A stretch of DNA of 64,000 nucleotides from Rhodosporidiobolus odoratus (GCA_034387635.1 JAOANU010000004.1:372001-436000); one strand, 5' to 3'. Counted from the first letter of the stretch, positions 33,809 to 45,573 are shown. Translations and numbers: made by a program. The notes: generated from the sequence alone by a model not told the origin.

Positions 33809-35251
33809 TTACAGGGGGGGAGGAGCCTGGGGCGGAGCGTTCTGGGCAGCGGCCATAGCGTCCTCGGATGCAGACTCGACCTGTAAGGAAAAACGAGTGA
33901 GCATGATGATTACTCAGAGCACCACATAAAGAGGAAAAGACAAACCTGCACACCGAAGCCCCACTTGGAAGTGCTCTGCGAGTCGCCAGGGGATTAGCAT
34001 AGTTCGCGAGAGAAAGTGGAGTGGTTGCAGACGCACCTTGACGTGGTCGATTTCACCAGCGAAGAGAACGGCGAACATCGGGCTCAATCGCTGCTCGAGG
34101 AGCATCGAGACCTTGCCCGTCGAGTCGACCTGACCGCGGTAAGTCGACATGCGGAAGTCGTACTTGACACCTGCGGTGGCCACGGCCTTGCGCTCGCGGG
34201 GGCTGAGAGCCGGGATGCAAACGAGGTCGACACCGGCGTCGATGCGCTCGGCAAGCTTCTTCCAGTAGGTCGCCTGCCAGATCCCCTGACTCATGACCTG
34301 AGCCGTGGCGATCCACGAGTCCTTGAGCGGCGAGCCCATCTCGTCCTTCTGCACGTTGTGCCACTTGGCCATGTAGCCCACTGAGCAGTCTTCCATTCCC
34401 GGTGCCGGGCGTTGGTACATCGTCTCAACACCGAGAGCAAAGTGAGGGGTGATGGACTGGAGGTAGGCGGCGACGTAGGAGCCGGTCAAGTCGGCGGGGG
34501 AGGGGTTGTACGACTTGAGGGAGAAGGTGTAGTCCTTTCCGACGCGGTCGTGCTCGACGGCGAGCATTGACGGGGTCTGGGAGGAGGCGGCAAGCTGCAT
34601 GGAGAGCTTGGTGGTGTCGTTTGGGGTCCATCCGTAGTTGCAGCGACCGTTGATCGAGCCCTCGTTGTCGATCATACCTTGCAAGAAAGTCTGCGGGCAA
34701 GAAAAGTGAATCTCGCCTTTTCTTCTCCGAAGCTAGGCAGCAAGGGACATCGGCACACCTTGCTCGTCGCATACACGGCACGAAACTCGTAAGCACCCGG
34801 GCTAACTCCGCCCATGGGTCCACCCTGACTTCCCGCAGAGAACGAGTGGGTGACCTGGAAAGCGGGAAGTTGTGAGAGAGTCTTGGATAGGTCCGCGCGG
34901 GCGCCATCGAAGGTGTAGTTGGTCAAGTGGGTCGCTGAATGATCGCATGCATCCCATTATGGCGAGATTGAGTGTAGCGATGAACCGGCAATAAACAAGG
35001 TCGGGGTTGTCAGTTCTCGTCGTCTCTGCTGGCTGAAGAGATTTCAGGGCAAGTCAGAAAGACTAACCTTTGACCTCGCGACCCAGATCTTCGAACTTGC
35101 CTGGTTCAGGGAGGTTGAGGCGGTCACGGGCGGCGGCGAGAGAATCGAGGGCATGACCCAGAGGAGAGAGGAAGGAGGGGAGGTAGGAGGTGTAAGTTGG
35201 CTCAGTAGAGACCGCTGTAGGGAACGGAGCAGAGAACTGAGGAGCAGCCAT
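33809..35251 (-). CDS. TOM40: Mitochondrial outer membrane import channel TOM40
   Basis: Five exons (35068-35251, 34759-34934, 34037-34690, 33946-33975, 33809-33880) encode about 371 residues. After a short Pro-rich N terminus come the porin-3 features: FEDLGREVKG, THLTNYTFDGARADLSKTLS, FQVTHSFSAGSQ, INGRCNYGWTPNDTTKLSMQ, GSYVAAYLQSITPHFALGVE, QATYWKKLAERIDAGVDL, TAGVKYDFRMSTYRGQVDS and GKVSMLLEQRLSPMFAVLFA followed by GEIDHVK. These are strands of the TOM40 beta-barrel that passes preproteins into mitochondria. The small exon 33946-33975 encodes STSKWGFGVQ near the C terminus. The length is normal for fungal TOM40. Confidence 0.95.
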
Positions 35252-35463
35252 CGTGAGCGAGTGAGGCAGAATTCGACTCTCTCAGCGAGGAGGAACCAGG
35301 TCGGCCCAAAAAGTCAAACTCCGCTTTCTTCTGCTCTTTGCGGACAAGCGACTCGTACCAAGTACTCAGAATGCACTGTTTACAACAGAGAAGCCACCGG
35401 TGACAACGATCGGTGAGGATGCTGCAGATCCTATGCGTCCCTTTCCCCTTCGTTTCCCTTTTC

Positions 35464-38400
35464 TCACATATCCATCGAGCGCAAGTTGTGGTCATCGCGG
35501 CCAATGACGCGAGCGTACTGTCGCGTGGAGCGAGGGTATCAGCGACGAAGACCTGCGACTGATGGGAGACTACATGCACGCAGGAACAGAGAATGGCAAA
35601 CGCACCTCGAGCAGCAAGCGGTACATGTAGACCTCGATGTCGACGTATCGCCTGCCAACAATTACGATGTCAAGGATCTTCACAAGCTGGTTGGCGAGGC
35701 AGCGAGAACTTACCAGTGAGTTTCCGCCCACTTCTTCCCCTGCATGGCGATTTCCTTCGCGATTTCATCATGTCCTCCCTTCCCATTCTCGTCACCAATG
35801 AAGAACGCCATGGCGGTCCACAGGTCGGAGAAGTCGGTCGAGATGGGGACGTAGCTGTTCGATGGGTAGGTACCGTCGATCAGCTTCTGGCATTCAGATA
35901 TTGTAGGGGAAGAGAACACACTGAACCCAAGGCTGAATCATGTCCGAGTACCACTCGGGAAAGATGGTTTGCTTCAAGACGAGCGAGTTCGTGCTTATGA
36001 GGCTGCGATGTCATCATCAGCTATCTTTGCTCCGATCTGCACGAGGAGGGGAAACATCATACCGATGGAATCTGCCGCTCCAGCTGTAATCGAGGCCGGG
36101 TCAGCGCATTGACACTAGACGGCTAAGGAGACAACTGCGAACCCATTACCGTCAATATCGACCATGTACTTATACTCGTTCTGTTCGTCCTCCGGCTGTT
36201 CAATGATGGGAGTTCTTCAGCACCGATCCTCGTTTGCATCACCGAGTGTAGAGTCAGTGAAGTACCATCCACTCGTCCCACAAGAAGTCCTTCGCAAACG
36301 CCGCACAAACTTCGGGATCATCGCATTGCTTCGCCGTGCCGAGGAATTTGAAGTCGAAGTACTTCTGTGCAAGAGCTTGCGAGCGGGCGTTGATAGTTCC
36401 GACAGGAGCGAGAGAGGTAGCGTTGTCTTCGGGTGCATAGGGCAGGGAGAGTGTGCCTGATTCGAACGGTACTGTAGGGGAGAAAAGCGAGAAAACGACC
36501 TCACAAGCAGACGTCAGTCGGAGCCCGTGACAATACGAAGCAACTGCGATGACACACGTGTGCACACAAGAGACGGACGTACATCGACATAATCGCGGCC
36601 TCTGACTCCATTTCCTCATGTGCTCGAGATTCAGATCGGCCCCGGTTGTCGTACCTCTCCAAACGGCCATGTTATACTTTTTGTTTTCCCAAGCGGGGTC
36701 GTTACCTTGAGGTCGGTCGTATTGGTCGATTGGAGGGATGAGGAGATCGGAGTGCATGGAGGTTGTGGTCGAGGTGAAGAGAGGGTAAAGGAGGCCGGAG
36801 CGAGGGCCAGGCCTGAGGACAAAGGCTGTCAGTCATCGTACGAACAACATCCCTAGGGCGAGCGCGAATGTCGAGGGAAGCGCAGTACCAAGCAGTAAAG
36901 CCGTGGATGAGTTGCGATTCCGGATGTGAGCATAGATCCATTCCCGGCTGGTGCTCCTTGATGAAGCTCCGTTGCGTTGGTGGTGAGTAGATCTTGCGCT
37001 TCATTCGCTCGTCGAAAGAAGGTACCCGTCTTATCGGCGAATCAGGCGGGCAGCTTTGCGCCCAACCGTCATATTCCCAATTGTCTTTCGGGTCTTCCGC
37101 TTCTTCGTCAGAGAGCACTGTGTGACAGAAAGGCTTGAGCTTTATGCAGGAAGAGGGCACCCCGGAGGAGCGTACATTGGCCTGTTCGCGCTCGTCGCGT
37201 GTGAAGGTCGCGGTTTTCTCCGCTGAGAACGACCTGTGCAACAGAGGCGGTAAGCACAAGGAGAAAGAGCAGAGAGGTAGGTTGCACACACCCATGGGAC
37301 GTCATGCCCAGTGAAGGTGACATTCATGTCAGGCAAGTGCTTCGCAACTCCGCCAAGCAGCCTCAGCATCTGATCCGTCCGCTCGTTTATGCCTTTCATG
37401 GGCCCATGCGCCTGGATAACTCCGCCATGCTGTTTTAGCTCGACGGTGAAAGTTTTGTCCTGAATCCAGAACTCCTCGTCGAATTGCATCTTTTCGTGCC
37501 GTTTGACCAGTGTTGAGGGCTTGACGGCGAGGAAGGGTTCGATTTGGCGCATCATAAGGTCGAATTCATCCACTGCAATCAAGGAGAATGGGTGGCAACT
37601 CAGCAAGAATCCCGAGGGCGAAGCAGATTCGAGATGGAGGATGAGAAGGTCGAGGGAAAAGAGCAAACCCATCACGAAGTCGTTCGCTTTTGCGAAGAAA
37701 TACCTGGAGGAGCAAGAGGTGAGTATGCTTCAGATGTACGGTGACGAAGGACAAGACGGACCAGTCTGCGAAGCCCTTCGGTGGTCGCCGCCCATACCGC
37801 TCCTCGTATTCCTGAACCGCCGCCTTCAAGTTCTTGCTTTGCCTCTCCACCTTCGCCTTCCATTCCCTCTTCCCTTGTCGAACGAGGTGATGAATCGGAT
37901 GAGGCTGTAATGCTGGATCTGGCGGCTTGTCTTCTGGCGTCGAAGGTCTTCGTCCAAGTTTAGGGGGAAGAGGTGGGGCCCGAGTCGCCGGATAGTAGAG
38001 CCTTCCTCCCTCCTCCTTGAACCGCAGTCCCTCGAAAGGATCTCGTAGCTTCGCCCGTTCCTGCTCGCACTCTGACCGCCAGGGAAAGAGGATGCACAGC
38101 TTCGAGACGCCGCCTTCAACCTCTATTGGCGGTAGTCGCTTGGCCCGTTGCGGCTCGTCTCGACCCATGTAATCCAATCCGAAGCCGCCGACCTGGGCGA
38201 ACCGTCCTCCGCTCCTGACCGACGAATGTACCCACATAACGGTACCAACCACCAAGATGAGCCCCGCCAAAGCGGCACCTTTGCGCCATCGTCCACGACC
38301 GCGAAGAAAGCCTGGCAGTCCAGAGGGAGTATGTGTAAGTGAAGGTGTGCGAATCGAGACGCGCCTTGACGAGGGAAGTAAGGGAGAGAAGGTCGATGAA

Positions 38401-38465
38401 CGGCGAGAGAACGGCGAAGGGGAGGCAGCGTAGTACTGGTCGAAGGTGGGCGGTTGCCTTGACAT
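35464..38465 (-). CDS. GT90 / CAP10-like glycosyltransferase
   Basis: Thirteen exons: 37762-38465, 37669-37703, 37292-37572, 37176-37233, 36889-37117, 36583-36812, 36266-36471, 36143-36195, 36063-36083, 35922-36002, 35714-35854, 35606-35651, 35464-35517. The product has about 670 residues and is type II: cytosolic head, one transmembrane helix (GAALAGLILVVGTVMW), then a lumenal domain. CAP10/GT90 signatures are clear: GHDVPWVVLSGE, WRGTTTGADLN, NEYKYMVDIDGNGWSGRFHR, STNSLVLKQTIFPEWYSD, PWVHYVPISTDFSDLW and FFIGDENGKGGHDEIAKEI. The family includes the Cryptococcus xylosyltransferase CXT1 and CAP10. The donor and acceptor sugars here are not decided by sequence. Golgi or ER location is inferred from topology. 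Confidence 0.9.
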
Positions 38466-38889
38466 GCTTGCTGCCAGACGCTTGACGCGCTGGCCAGGAA
38501 GAAGCGAGAATAGCGAGAACAGCTACAGCAGGTAAGAGCAGAAGAAGGGCCTTTATACGAGTTTCGACATGCTAGCATTGCCTGCAGAACACAGCGCAGT
38601 CTACAGGCAGCACGTACCATAAGCGTCGCCAAGACAGGACGGAGAGAGTGAGGAATGGGTAGACTAAAGGTCACAAAGAAAAGAAAATAGGCGGCCTCGA
38701 CGCCTTCGCCAGGCCCTGCGCGAGCACACGGGCGAGGCCACTGAGTGCTGCATACCCTACTCTTTTCCAGAAAGCGACAGACCAGCAGAAGCGACTCAGC
38801 CAGAGAAACTGGGACGCTCTGCGGGAGACAAGAGGGAGAAGATGGCCACCGAGCAGTTGTTGCAACAACAGCAGTCAAAAAGAACCTGT
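38466..38889. other. RPL26 3' UTR region / GT90 upstream
   Basis: About 420 bp. The part from roughly 38685 to 38889 is matched in inverted orientation at about 41550-41760, as part of the RPL26 duplication. No separate gene. Confidence 0.5.
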
Positions 38890-40087
38890 TTACTGGTCCT
38901 TCATCTCGACGTCCTCCTTCTTGCCACCCTTGCGGCTGCACACGTGCAAGATAGAGTAAGTACAGGGGAAAATTCGAAGAAGATTGGACGAAAAACGCAC
39001 GCGATGATGTTCTTGCGGTCACCGTCGAGCTTAAGAGCGATGATCTGCACCTTCGAGGGGTGGATCTTGATGGGGCTGGAGATAGGAAGCAACGTAGGAA
39101 AGGTAAGTCACTAGGGATCCAAAACAAAACAAAAAGGGCGAAGTAAGGAAACCCCTACACAGCGGCACCCGAGCCCTTCTCGCGCTCGACGCGGTCAACC
39201 TGGATGGACCAGGCCTTGCGGGAGACTGAACAGTGTGTGTGGTGAAGGGTGAAGGAGAAAAGGGCAAGTCATCAGTCGAGTGGGCTTTCCATGTCGACGA
39301 GGCAATGCGCGAAGCAAAGCATACCCTGAGTGACCTTGCCCTCACGGCCCTTGTAGGTACCGCGGACAATCTGTGCAGGAAGAGCGTCAGCGAAAGGTGA
39401 TCGTTTGCCCGAAATGCAAGGGCAGAAGGCGCAGAAGGGCAAAAGAAAGAGCGGGTACGAACCTTGACCTCGTCATCCTTGCGGATGGGGATCGAGCGGG
39501 CGTTGTGCTTCTCCCTGAGCTCCTTCGAGAGCGGGGCCGACATGATCTTGCGGCGCTCCGAGGAAGGGGCACCGAAGTGGGCCTTGTGAGCCTTGCGGCG
39601 GGAGATAGAAGCGTCTGCATTGAACGGAAGGAAACGGCGGCCGAGGAGCACGGAGGCGAGAGAGCGAGTAGGAGAAGACAGGCCATGTGACGGAGAGAAA
39701 AGGATTGGCGGCGATTGGCGGTCGGGGTGAGGGAGTCGAAGGCGGAAGAAGAGAAGACGAGGGAAGGGAGAGAAGGGAAGCGTCAACGCGCTGCCTCGAT
39801 CCTGCCGTGTCTAGCCTGCTGCGCCCCGTGGCCTTGTCCTCTTCTGCATTGCCCCGAACTTTCGTAGAGCTGGCTGCCGGGTTATCTCCAACCTGCCTCC
39901 CGATTGACTTGCTGGCTTCCCACTGCTCCCTTTCACGGACGAGACGCTCAACGAGTCCTGCATCCATGTCCGACTGCTATACTTGACCGACTCCGCTGTC
40001 CGCTCTGACCATTGGTCGCTGTCGGGGTGCTGCAAAGGTGGACGATAAAAAGTGGTGAAGAACGGCGAGCTCACCACCGGCGGCCAT
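38890..40087 (-). CDS. RPL26: 60S ribosomal protein L26 (uL24)
   Basis: Six exons (40075-40087, 39463-39614, 39325-39370, 39159-39225, 39001-39075, 38890-38935) with consistent phases give about 132 residues. Family blocks are [61 protein letters not shown] (KOW motif), [20 protein letters not shown], and a short Lys/Glu tail. The first coding exon of 13 nt is inferred from a good ATG and GTGAGC donor and is followed by a 460-nt intron; the usual MKFN start was not found, so the first four residues (MAAG) are less certain than the rest. The 3' half of the gene is duplicated in inverted orientation at 41150-41760. Confidence 0.9.
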
Positions 40088-40783
40088 TTCTGCTGTTCTG
40101 CAGTACGGTAAGGAAGGTTAGCAAGATGCTAGAGGCTTGCAAGTATAGGGTAGGGTAGACATACGTTGGAACTGACGGGGGAAAGAAGAGAAGGCGGAAG
40201 CTCGAAGCGGAGATCACTTTCAAGATTCGCCCCCGCTATGGCACCTGCTGCTGCGCCCAATGGTTGCTAGCTACAGAGACTACGGCATCACAGATCCCTA
40301 CCATTATCCTGCCATCCTGTCAGAACTCGGTGTCCAGTCAACTGCCGTCAAGACACCTCGTCCTCCTCATCCACGGCGCCCGAACAAGCCACGACACTAC
40401 CCACGTTAAGCGATGATGCTGTGTCACGTACGCCGAGACAGGCTCCCAAGACTAGCTCAAAACAGCTGCAGACCGCCGTCGCGGCACTCGCAGCACAGTG
40501 CGCCGTTACACCTTCAGAACGACTATGCGGGTAACTAGTCAAGGGCGATGCTTTGCTCGGCTGAACCGGAGAGACTACAGCTGGACCACGTCACATCAAG
40601 CGCCTGGCCTCACTCGCTCCATGGACGAGCGTCGCTCTGCCTTTTTCTATTCTTCAAACGCTCGCGCAATCGTCCCTGCAGCTTTTTCGCCTTTGCCGTC
40701 TGCCCTCTCCTTTATGGCATTCATGGCACCACGGCTGCGCTATGATCGGCTGCACACGTTCGCTCGCCACGTTTCAAGTCGCA
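40088..40783. other. Region between RPL26 and the chimeric duplication
   Basis: About 700 bp holding the RPL26 promoter. An open frame from 40498 runs in frame into the MPG1-derived sequence at 40784, adding about 95 codons without a recognisable domain. I cannot say whether it is transcribed. Confidence 0.4.
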
Positions 40784-41149
40784 CGAACGTCGTCATTGGC
40801 CCGAACTGCACGGTTGGAATGGGTGCTCGGCTCCAACGCTGTGTTCTCCTTGATGGCTCGAGGGTCAAGGACCACGTGTTTGTTCAGTCATCCATCATTG
40901 GCTGGTCCTCGAGTGTCGGCAAATGGGTGCGACATCCTTTCGAAATTGCGACTTTTTCGGTTCTCATGGAGTCTGACCAGATCTGACCTTTCCGCTGTTT
41001 CCCCTTCTTTCCTTTCTTCTCCCTCCTTCCCGAATCAGCCCACGCGCTCTGCACTACGTCCCTACACCCTAAGGCTCGCGTGGAAGGTATCACGGTGCTC
41101 GGAGACGACGTCAACGTCAAGGACGAAATCTACATCAACAGCGCCAATA
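40784..41149 (+). pseudogene. MPG1-derived fragment (C-terminal left-handed beta-helix part)
   Basis: The sequence matches the C-terminal part of the full MPG1 gene at 46178-46600 on the minus strand, including its intron. It keeps [27 protein letters not shown] and [16 protein letters not shown], a GTGCGA donor, a CCTAAG acceptor, then [20 protein letters not shown]. It differs from MPG1 by several substitutions (for example HAFVQ to HVFVQ). Homology stops near 41145 after INSA; the frame then runs into RPL26 intron-derived sequence and stops at a TGA at 41173-41175. The nucleotidyltransferase domain is absent, so it cannot be a working pyrophosphorylase. Confidence 0.85.
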
Positions 41150-41760
41150 TCGACATGGAAAGCCCACTCGACTGATGACTTGCCCTTTTCTCCTTCACCC
41201 TTCACCACACACACTGTTCAGTCTCCCGCAAAGCCTGGTCCATCCAGGTTGACCGCGTCCGCGAGAAGGGCTCGGGTGCCGCTGTGTAGGGGTTTCCTTA
41301 CTTCGCCTTTTTTTTTTTGGGTCCCTACTGACTTACCTTCCCTACGTTGCTTCCTATCTCCAGCCCCATCAAGATCCGTCCCTCGAAGGTGCAGATCATC
41401 GCTCTTAAGCTCGACGGTGACCGCAAGAACATCATCGCGTGCGTTTTTCGTCCAATCTTCTTCGAATTTTCCCCGGTACTGACTCTATCTTGCACGCGTG
41501 CAGCCGCAAGGGTGGCAAGAGGGAAGATGTCGAGATGAAGGACCAGTAAACGGGTTCTTTTTGACTGCTGTTGTTGCAACAACTGCTCGGTGGCAATCTT
41601 TTTCTTGTCCTTTGCGCGGTTTCTTATTCCTGGCTTGGTAGCTTCTTTTGCTGCCCTGTTGCTCACTCGCAAGCGTTGGGGCTCGTTGCGGCCCACGGTC
41701 TCGCTCGTGTATGAGTCGGCCCTGGCGAAGGCGTCGAGGCCGCCAATTTTCTTTCCTGCT
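41150..41760 (+). pseudogene. RPL26-derived fragment (3' half, inverted copy)
   Basis: From about 41150 the sequence is a near-identical inverted copy of RPL26 from inside its third intron through its last three exons and 3' UTR (39290 down to about 38690). Exon equivalents are 41222-41285, 41364-41438 and 41504-41549, ending in TAA. All splice sites are kept. The first lacks exactly one codon (VEREKG becomes VREKG), so the frame survives; other changes include HPSK to RPSK and KKED to KRED. The first three exons are missing, so it lacks the KOW motif and start codon. It is fused directly to the MPG1 fragment. Confidence 0.88.
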
Positions 41761-42150
41761 GTCCGTGTTCAACCGTTTGACAGTCTGGCCGTTCCGCTCG
41801 TCTCCTAAGCGCCGGGGGCTTTCTTGCAGCGGTCCCTCGAGCTTGCGACAACCCTCGCCGATACAGACCACCGGTCCTCGTAACTCAGTTTTCTTCTGGA
41901 GCAAATCCTAGTTCACCTTTTTCCTGTGCTCGAGGTGCGCGGGACAAGGGGAGAAAGCCGAGAAATTGATGTATACGAATTAGTGCACATATAAGCAGGC
42001 ACGATGAGGTTGAAGAACATAAAGGAGAGAAGGCAAAGAAGTGTAAACAGGGAAAAGAGGAGAAACCCACAGCACGAAGACACGGAAAGAAAAGAAGAGA
42101 AGGAGTATCCGGTATCGTTATTTTACCCACTCACACGCCGACTCCCTCAT
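41761..42150. other. Intergenic, no gene seen
   Basis: About 390 bp between the chimeric copy and the 3' end of the CRP1-like gene. It likely holds that gene's 3' UTR. Confidence 0.4.
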
Positions 42151-45100
42151 TTACTTCTTCCCACTACTGAACAACCGCCCAAAGAAACCACTCTTCCTCT
42201 TATCCTTCGTGCTACCAGCCGTGCTCGGCGCCGGACTCGCCGGCTCGTGACCTTGCACGCCAAGGGCCGCCTGTCCGCCCTTCTTGCCGACGGTCGAGGC
42301 CGGAGTGGACGGGGCGGTGGTGTAATCCTTCTTGGGGGTGGCGGGGGGTTCTTCGACAGTCTTGGGGGGAGAAGGCGAAGAAGCGGGAGGAGAGGGCGCA
42401 GATGCAGAGGGCGCGGCAGAGGAGGGCGCAACAGGAGACGGCGCAGCCGACGGTGCCGCAGGAGGAGAAGATGCAAGAGGGGCCGACGACGGAATGTCGG
42501 CGGTGGGGCCGGCAGGAATGGCAGAGTCGGAGACAGAGGGATGTTCGACGGCCGCAACAGGCGGGGCGAGCATCGGAGCGCCAGTCTCGATTCCTGACGC
42601 TCGCGAGACAGCAACTGGCTGCTTTGCCGCAATGACGGCGCGGTCGGTGGCGGGAGAAAGGCTGGCGACATTCGGCGAGGCAGTGGCGACGGGCACGTCG
42701 GAGATGAACGACGCAGGCTCTACGACGGGCTCAGCACGCTTCACGACGGAGGGAAGTTTGGCAAGGTCGGGTGCAGCTACAGCGGCAGGCGATCGAGCAG
42801 CCGCATTGGTGATCGGGTAGTTGACGGCGGCCGGAGTTGCGAAACTGGCGCTCGAAGGAGTGTTGCCAACGTCAGCGGCGGGAGCAGCGGCGGCGGCCGG
42901 GTCACTCAGCACACCCTTGATAGTCGAAGCGGGCTGAGGCGTGCTAGGCTCGGAAGGGGCGGGGACAACGGCGGTTTTATGGCTAGGGGCGGCGTGCGAG
43001 TCCATTGCTTGAGGCGCTTCCGAAGGGGGAAGAGTGGTGATCTCCGCACCGGGAACGGTAGGCCCTTCAGCTGGAACGGAGGGCACGACTTCCTTCGAGA
43101 TGGGAGAGTGTGGGTCAGGCTTGTCGCTGGCGACGGGTGCCTCAGCGACGGGCAGGGCGGTCAGGACCTGGTCGGGGATGGTAGGACCTTCCGGAGCCTC
43201 GGATGCGGGAAGAGAGGTAATCTCCTTGTCGGGAATGGTAGATTCGGGGACGGCCTTGGTGGCGACGACGTCGGAAGCACTCTTCACGGCTTCTTGCGCC
43301 TTCTCCTTGCCGAAGCCGAACATGCCGAGGACCTTGTTCTGCGCCGCTGCTGCAGCCTCCTGCGCTTGAACGTATGCATCGTGCGCCAACTTCTCCGCCT
43401 CTGCCTTGCGACGTTCAGCCTCCTCCCAGGCATGCTTGCTAAGCTCTTCAGCATCATGACGGGCCTTCTCGAGGTACTCTTCAGCGGTGTGAGCCGCGTC
43501 CTGAAGGGCGTGGTGAGAAGTTTCGGCGGCGTTAGAAGCGTGAGGGTGGATAGCGCCGACGGCCTTCTCCCCGAGCAGCTGTACACCAGCGACGGCTGCG
43601 CCGACAGCAGCGACACCGGCAGCGATAGCCGGGGCGTCCTCCGGCTTGTCCTTCGGTGCGATGTAGCCTCCGACCGGGACGTGCTCATCCTCCCTCGTCT
43701 CGCTCGAAGGCGCTGCGCCCATAGCGGTACCTACGGTTGCAGGCGCAGGCTCCTTCGCAACGACTGCGGTAGTTTCGGGCTCCCTCGCGACGACCGCAGT
43801 GGACTTCGCTTCATCCGACGAGCTGGGCGGAGCGGCGCCAATCGGGGTGTATACGGCTTCCGGCGCCGGCTCCTTCGGTGCGACAGCGGTGTGTTCATCA
43901 TACTTGGGCGCGACTCCAGTCGACTGAGCATCGCTGTCCTTGGCGACAACGGCGGTACTGGTGTCAAGGTCTTTGGCGGGGACCTTGCTGGCGATGAGCT
44001 CGGGGGAAGGAACGGTCGGCTTGGGGTCGAGCTCGACAGAAGGAGTGGAGACGGAGGGGGTAGGAGCGGGGTCGCGCGGCGCTTCGGGGACGAAAGGAGA
44101 GGCGGCGGGGTTGAGCTGTTGAGAAGGACGACGAGCGATCTCCGGTGCACTGGCGGTGCTCGACGAGACAGCCTGGTCAACCTTGGCCGAGGCCTCGACG
44201 GCGAGTCCCTGCGCCTGTTGAGCTACCGGGGCGGTCGTTTCTTGTGCCTTAGCAGACAAGTCAGCGGCGGTAGTCTTGACTTGAGCAGAAACATCCTGAG
44301 CGATGGCGGGAGCTTGGTCGACAATGTCCTTGGTGGTCTTCTGGGCGGAAGAGGCGAAGCTGGAAAGACCCGCTGCGGCGGCAGAGGCGGTCGCAACGAC
44401 GGCAGCGCCGATGGAGGCGGCTGCGGAGAAGAAAAGTCAACAAAGAACGAACAGGAGATTGGAGAGGACATTGACATGCCCGCTGGACCGACGGTCTCCT
44501 GTACTTGCTGAGCAGCCTCCTTGACCTGCGGGGTAACCTCCTGCACCTTCTCCTGCGCCTGCGCCGCCAATCCCGCAGCCGTCTCTTGCGCCTGACCAGC
44601 GACACCCTTGGCTTGTTCCGTCACAAGGGCAGCAGCCTCCTTGGCCTGTTCTACAGCCGTAGGTTCTGTGGTCGAGTGAGCGCGAGTCGAGGTGGTAGCG
44701 GGACCGACGGAGGAAACATTGCCCTGGACGGTACCAACGGATTGAGGGACTGGGAGAATCGCATCGGTGGCGACTTCTGCTTCGGCGACAACTTGTGAGG
44801 GGACTACAAGGTCGATACGTCAGTCAGACTTCAGTAGGCAAGGAGGAAGCGGGGGCGGAACTCGCCATAGAAGACATTGTTGACGTTTCCGCTGTGGTCC
44901 GTCTCAGTGGCTTCATCCGGGCTAGTAAGCCATTGGCCGTCGACAACATACTGCACACAATACGAGGACAAGCACTGTAAGCATGGGACAGTAAGCAGTA
45001 GAGGAAGAAGAGCCTCACCTTGTAGGTGACCTTCTCGCCCAACTTAAGCGGGATCTTGCTAGCGAAGGTTCCGTCCGGCTGCTTGGTCAGTGGCGGAAGA

Positions 45101-45573
45101 GATCTGTTCCAAGGAGAACGGGTCGAGGTAGCAGGAAGAAGCGAAGGGCCATGAGTGACCAGTAGCTTGAACACGAGAATTGGGAAGAGAAAGGGAAGGA
45201 AACGCACGACTGCCACTATTGGGGGGGGGGGGGGGGGGGGGGGGGTGCCGAAGGTTGAGAGCGTGAGTACTCGGGCTCTCGTAGGATTACACAAAAAAGG
45301 GGGAAGTCATGCGTACGTTGTCGAAACTGCCGGTAGCCTACTCCCACCAAGCGACCAAACAATCCGAAATTAGCTGACGATCTTCATCGCTGAAGCAAGC
45401 TGCCCTATATGGCAGAACCGACGTCGAAGGAGAGGCTGAACGCACCACCACCGTTGAGCCGTGTCCCTTCCTACAGAGTGAACGAGACGAGGATGAGCGG
45501 GGCTTGTCAAGAGAGCAAGTACCAGAGACGGGGCGTACCAGCTGAACTCGTGTGTGTAAGTGTTTACAGCCAT
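42151..45573 (-). CDS. CRP1/MDG1-like protein with AMPK-type glycogen-binding domain
   Basis: Eight exons: 45539-45573, 45446-45470, 45317-45337, 45208-45215, 45019-45103, 44866-44950, 44480-44803, 42151-44420. The N terminus is an AMPK1-CBM (CBM48-like) domain: THEFSW, STVVATGSFDNW, QSSLPPLTKQPDGTFASKIP, VTYKYVVDGQWLTSPDEATE, TDHSGNVNNVF. Yeast Crp1 and Mdg1 share this domain; Crp1 was described as a cruciform-DNA-binding protein. The remaining 850 or so residues are Ala/Pro/Glu-rich with amphipathic repeats (VTEQAKGVAGQAQETAAGLA) and many Ser/Thr-Pro sites, ending in a basic tail. The domain is assembled from five very short exons, one only 8 nt. Two introns (donors at 44865 and 44479) use GC donors. 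Confidence 0.85.
45221..45245. repeat. 25-bp G homopolymer (poly-C on the coding strand)
   Basis: Twenty-five consecutive G on plus. On the coding (minus) strand it is a poly-C run that ends 5 nt (AATAG) before the 8-nt exon at 45208-45215, so it sits as the polypyrimidine tract of that acceptor. The exact length may be an assembly estimate. Confidence 0.9.
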
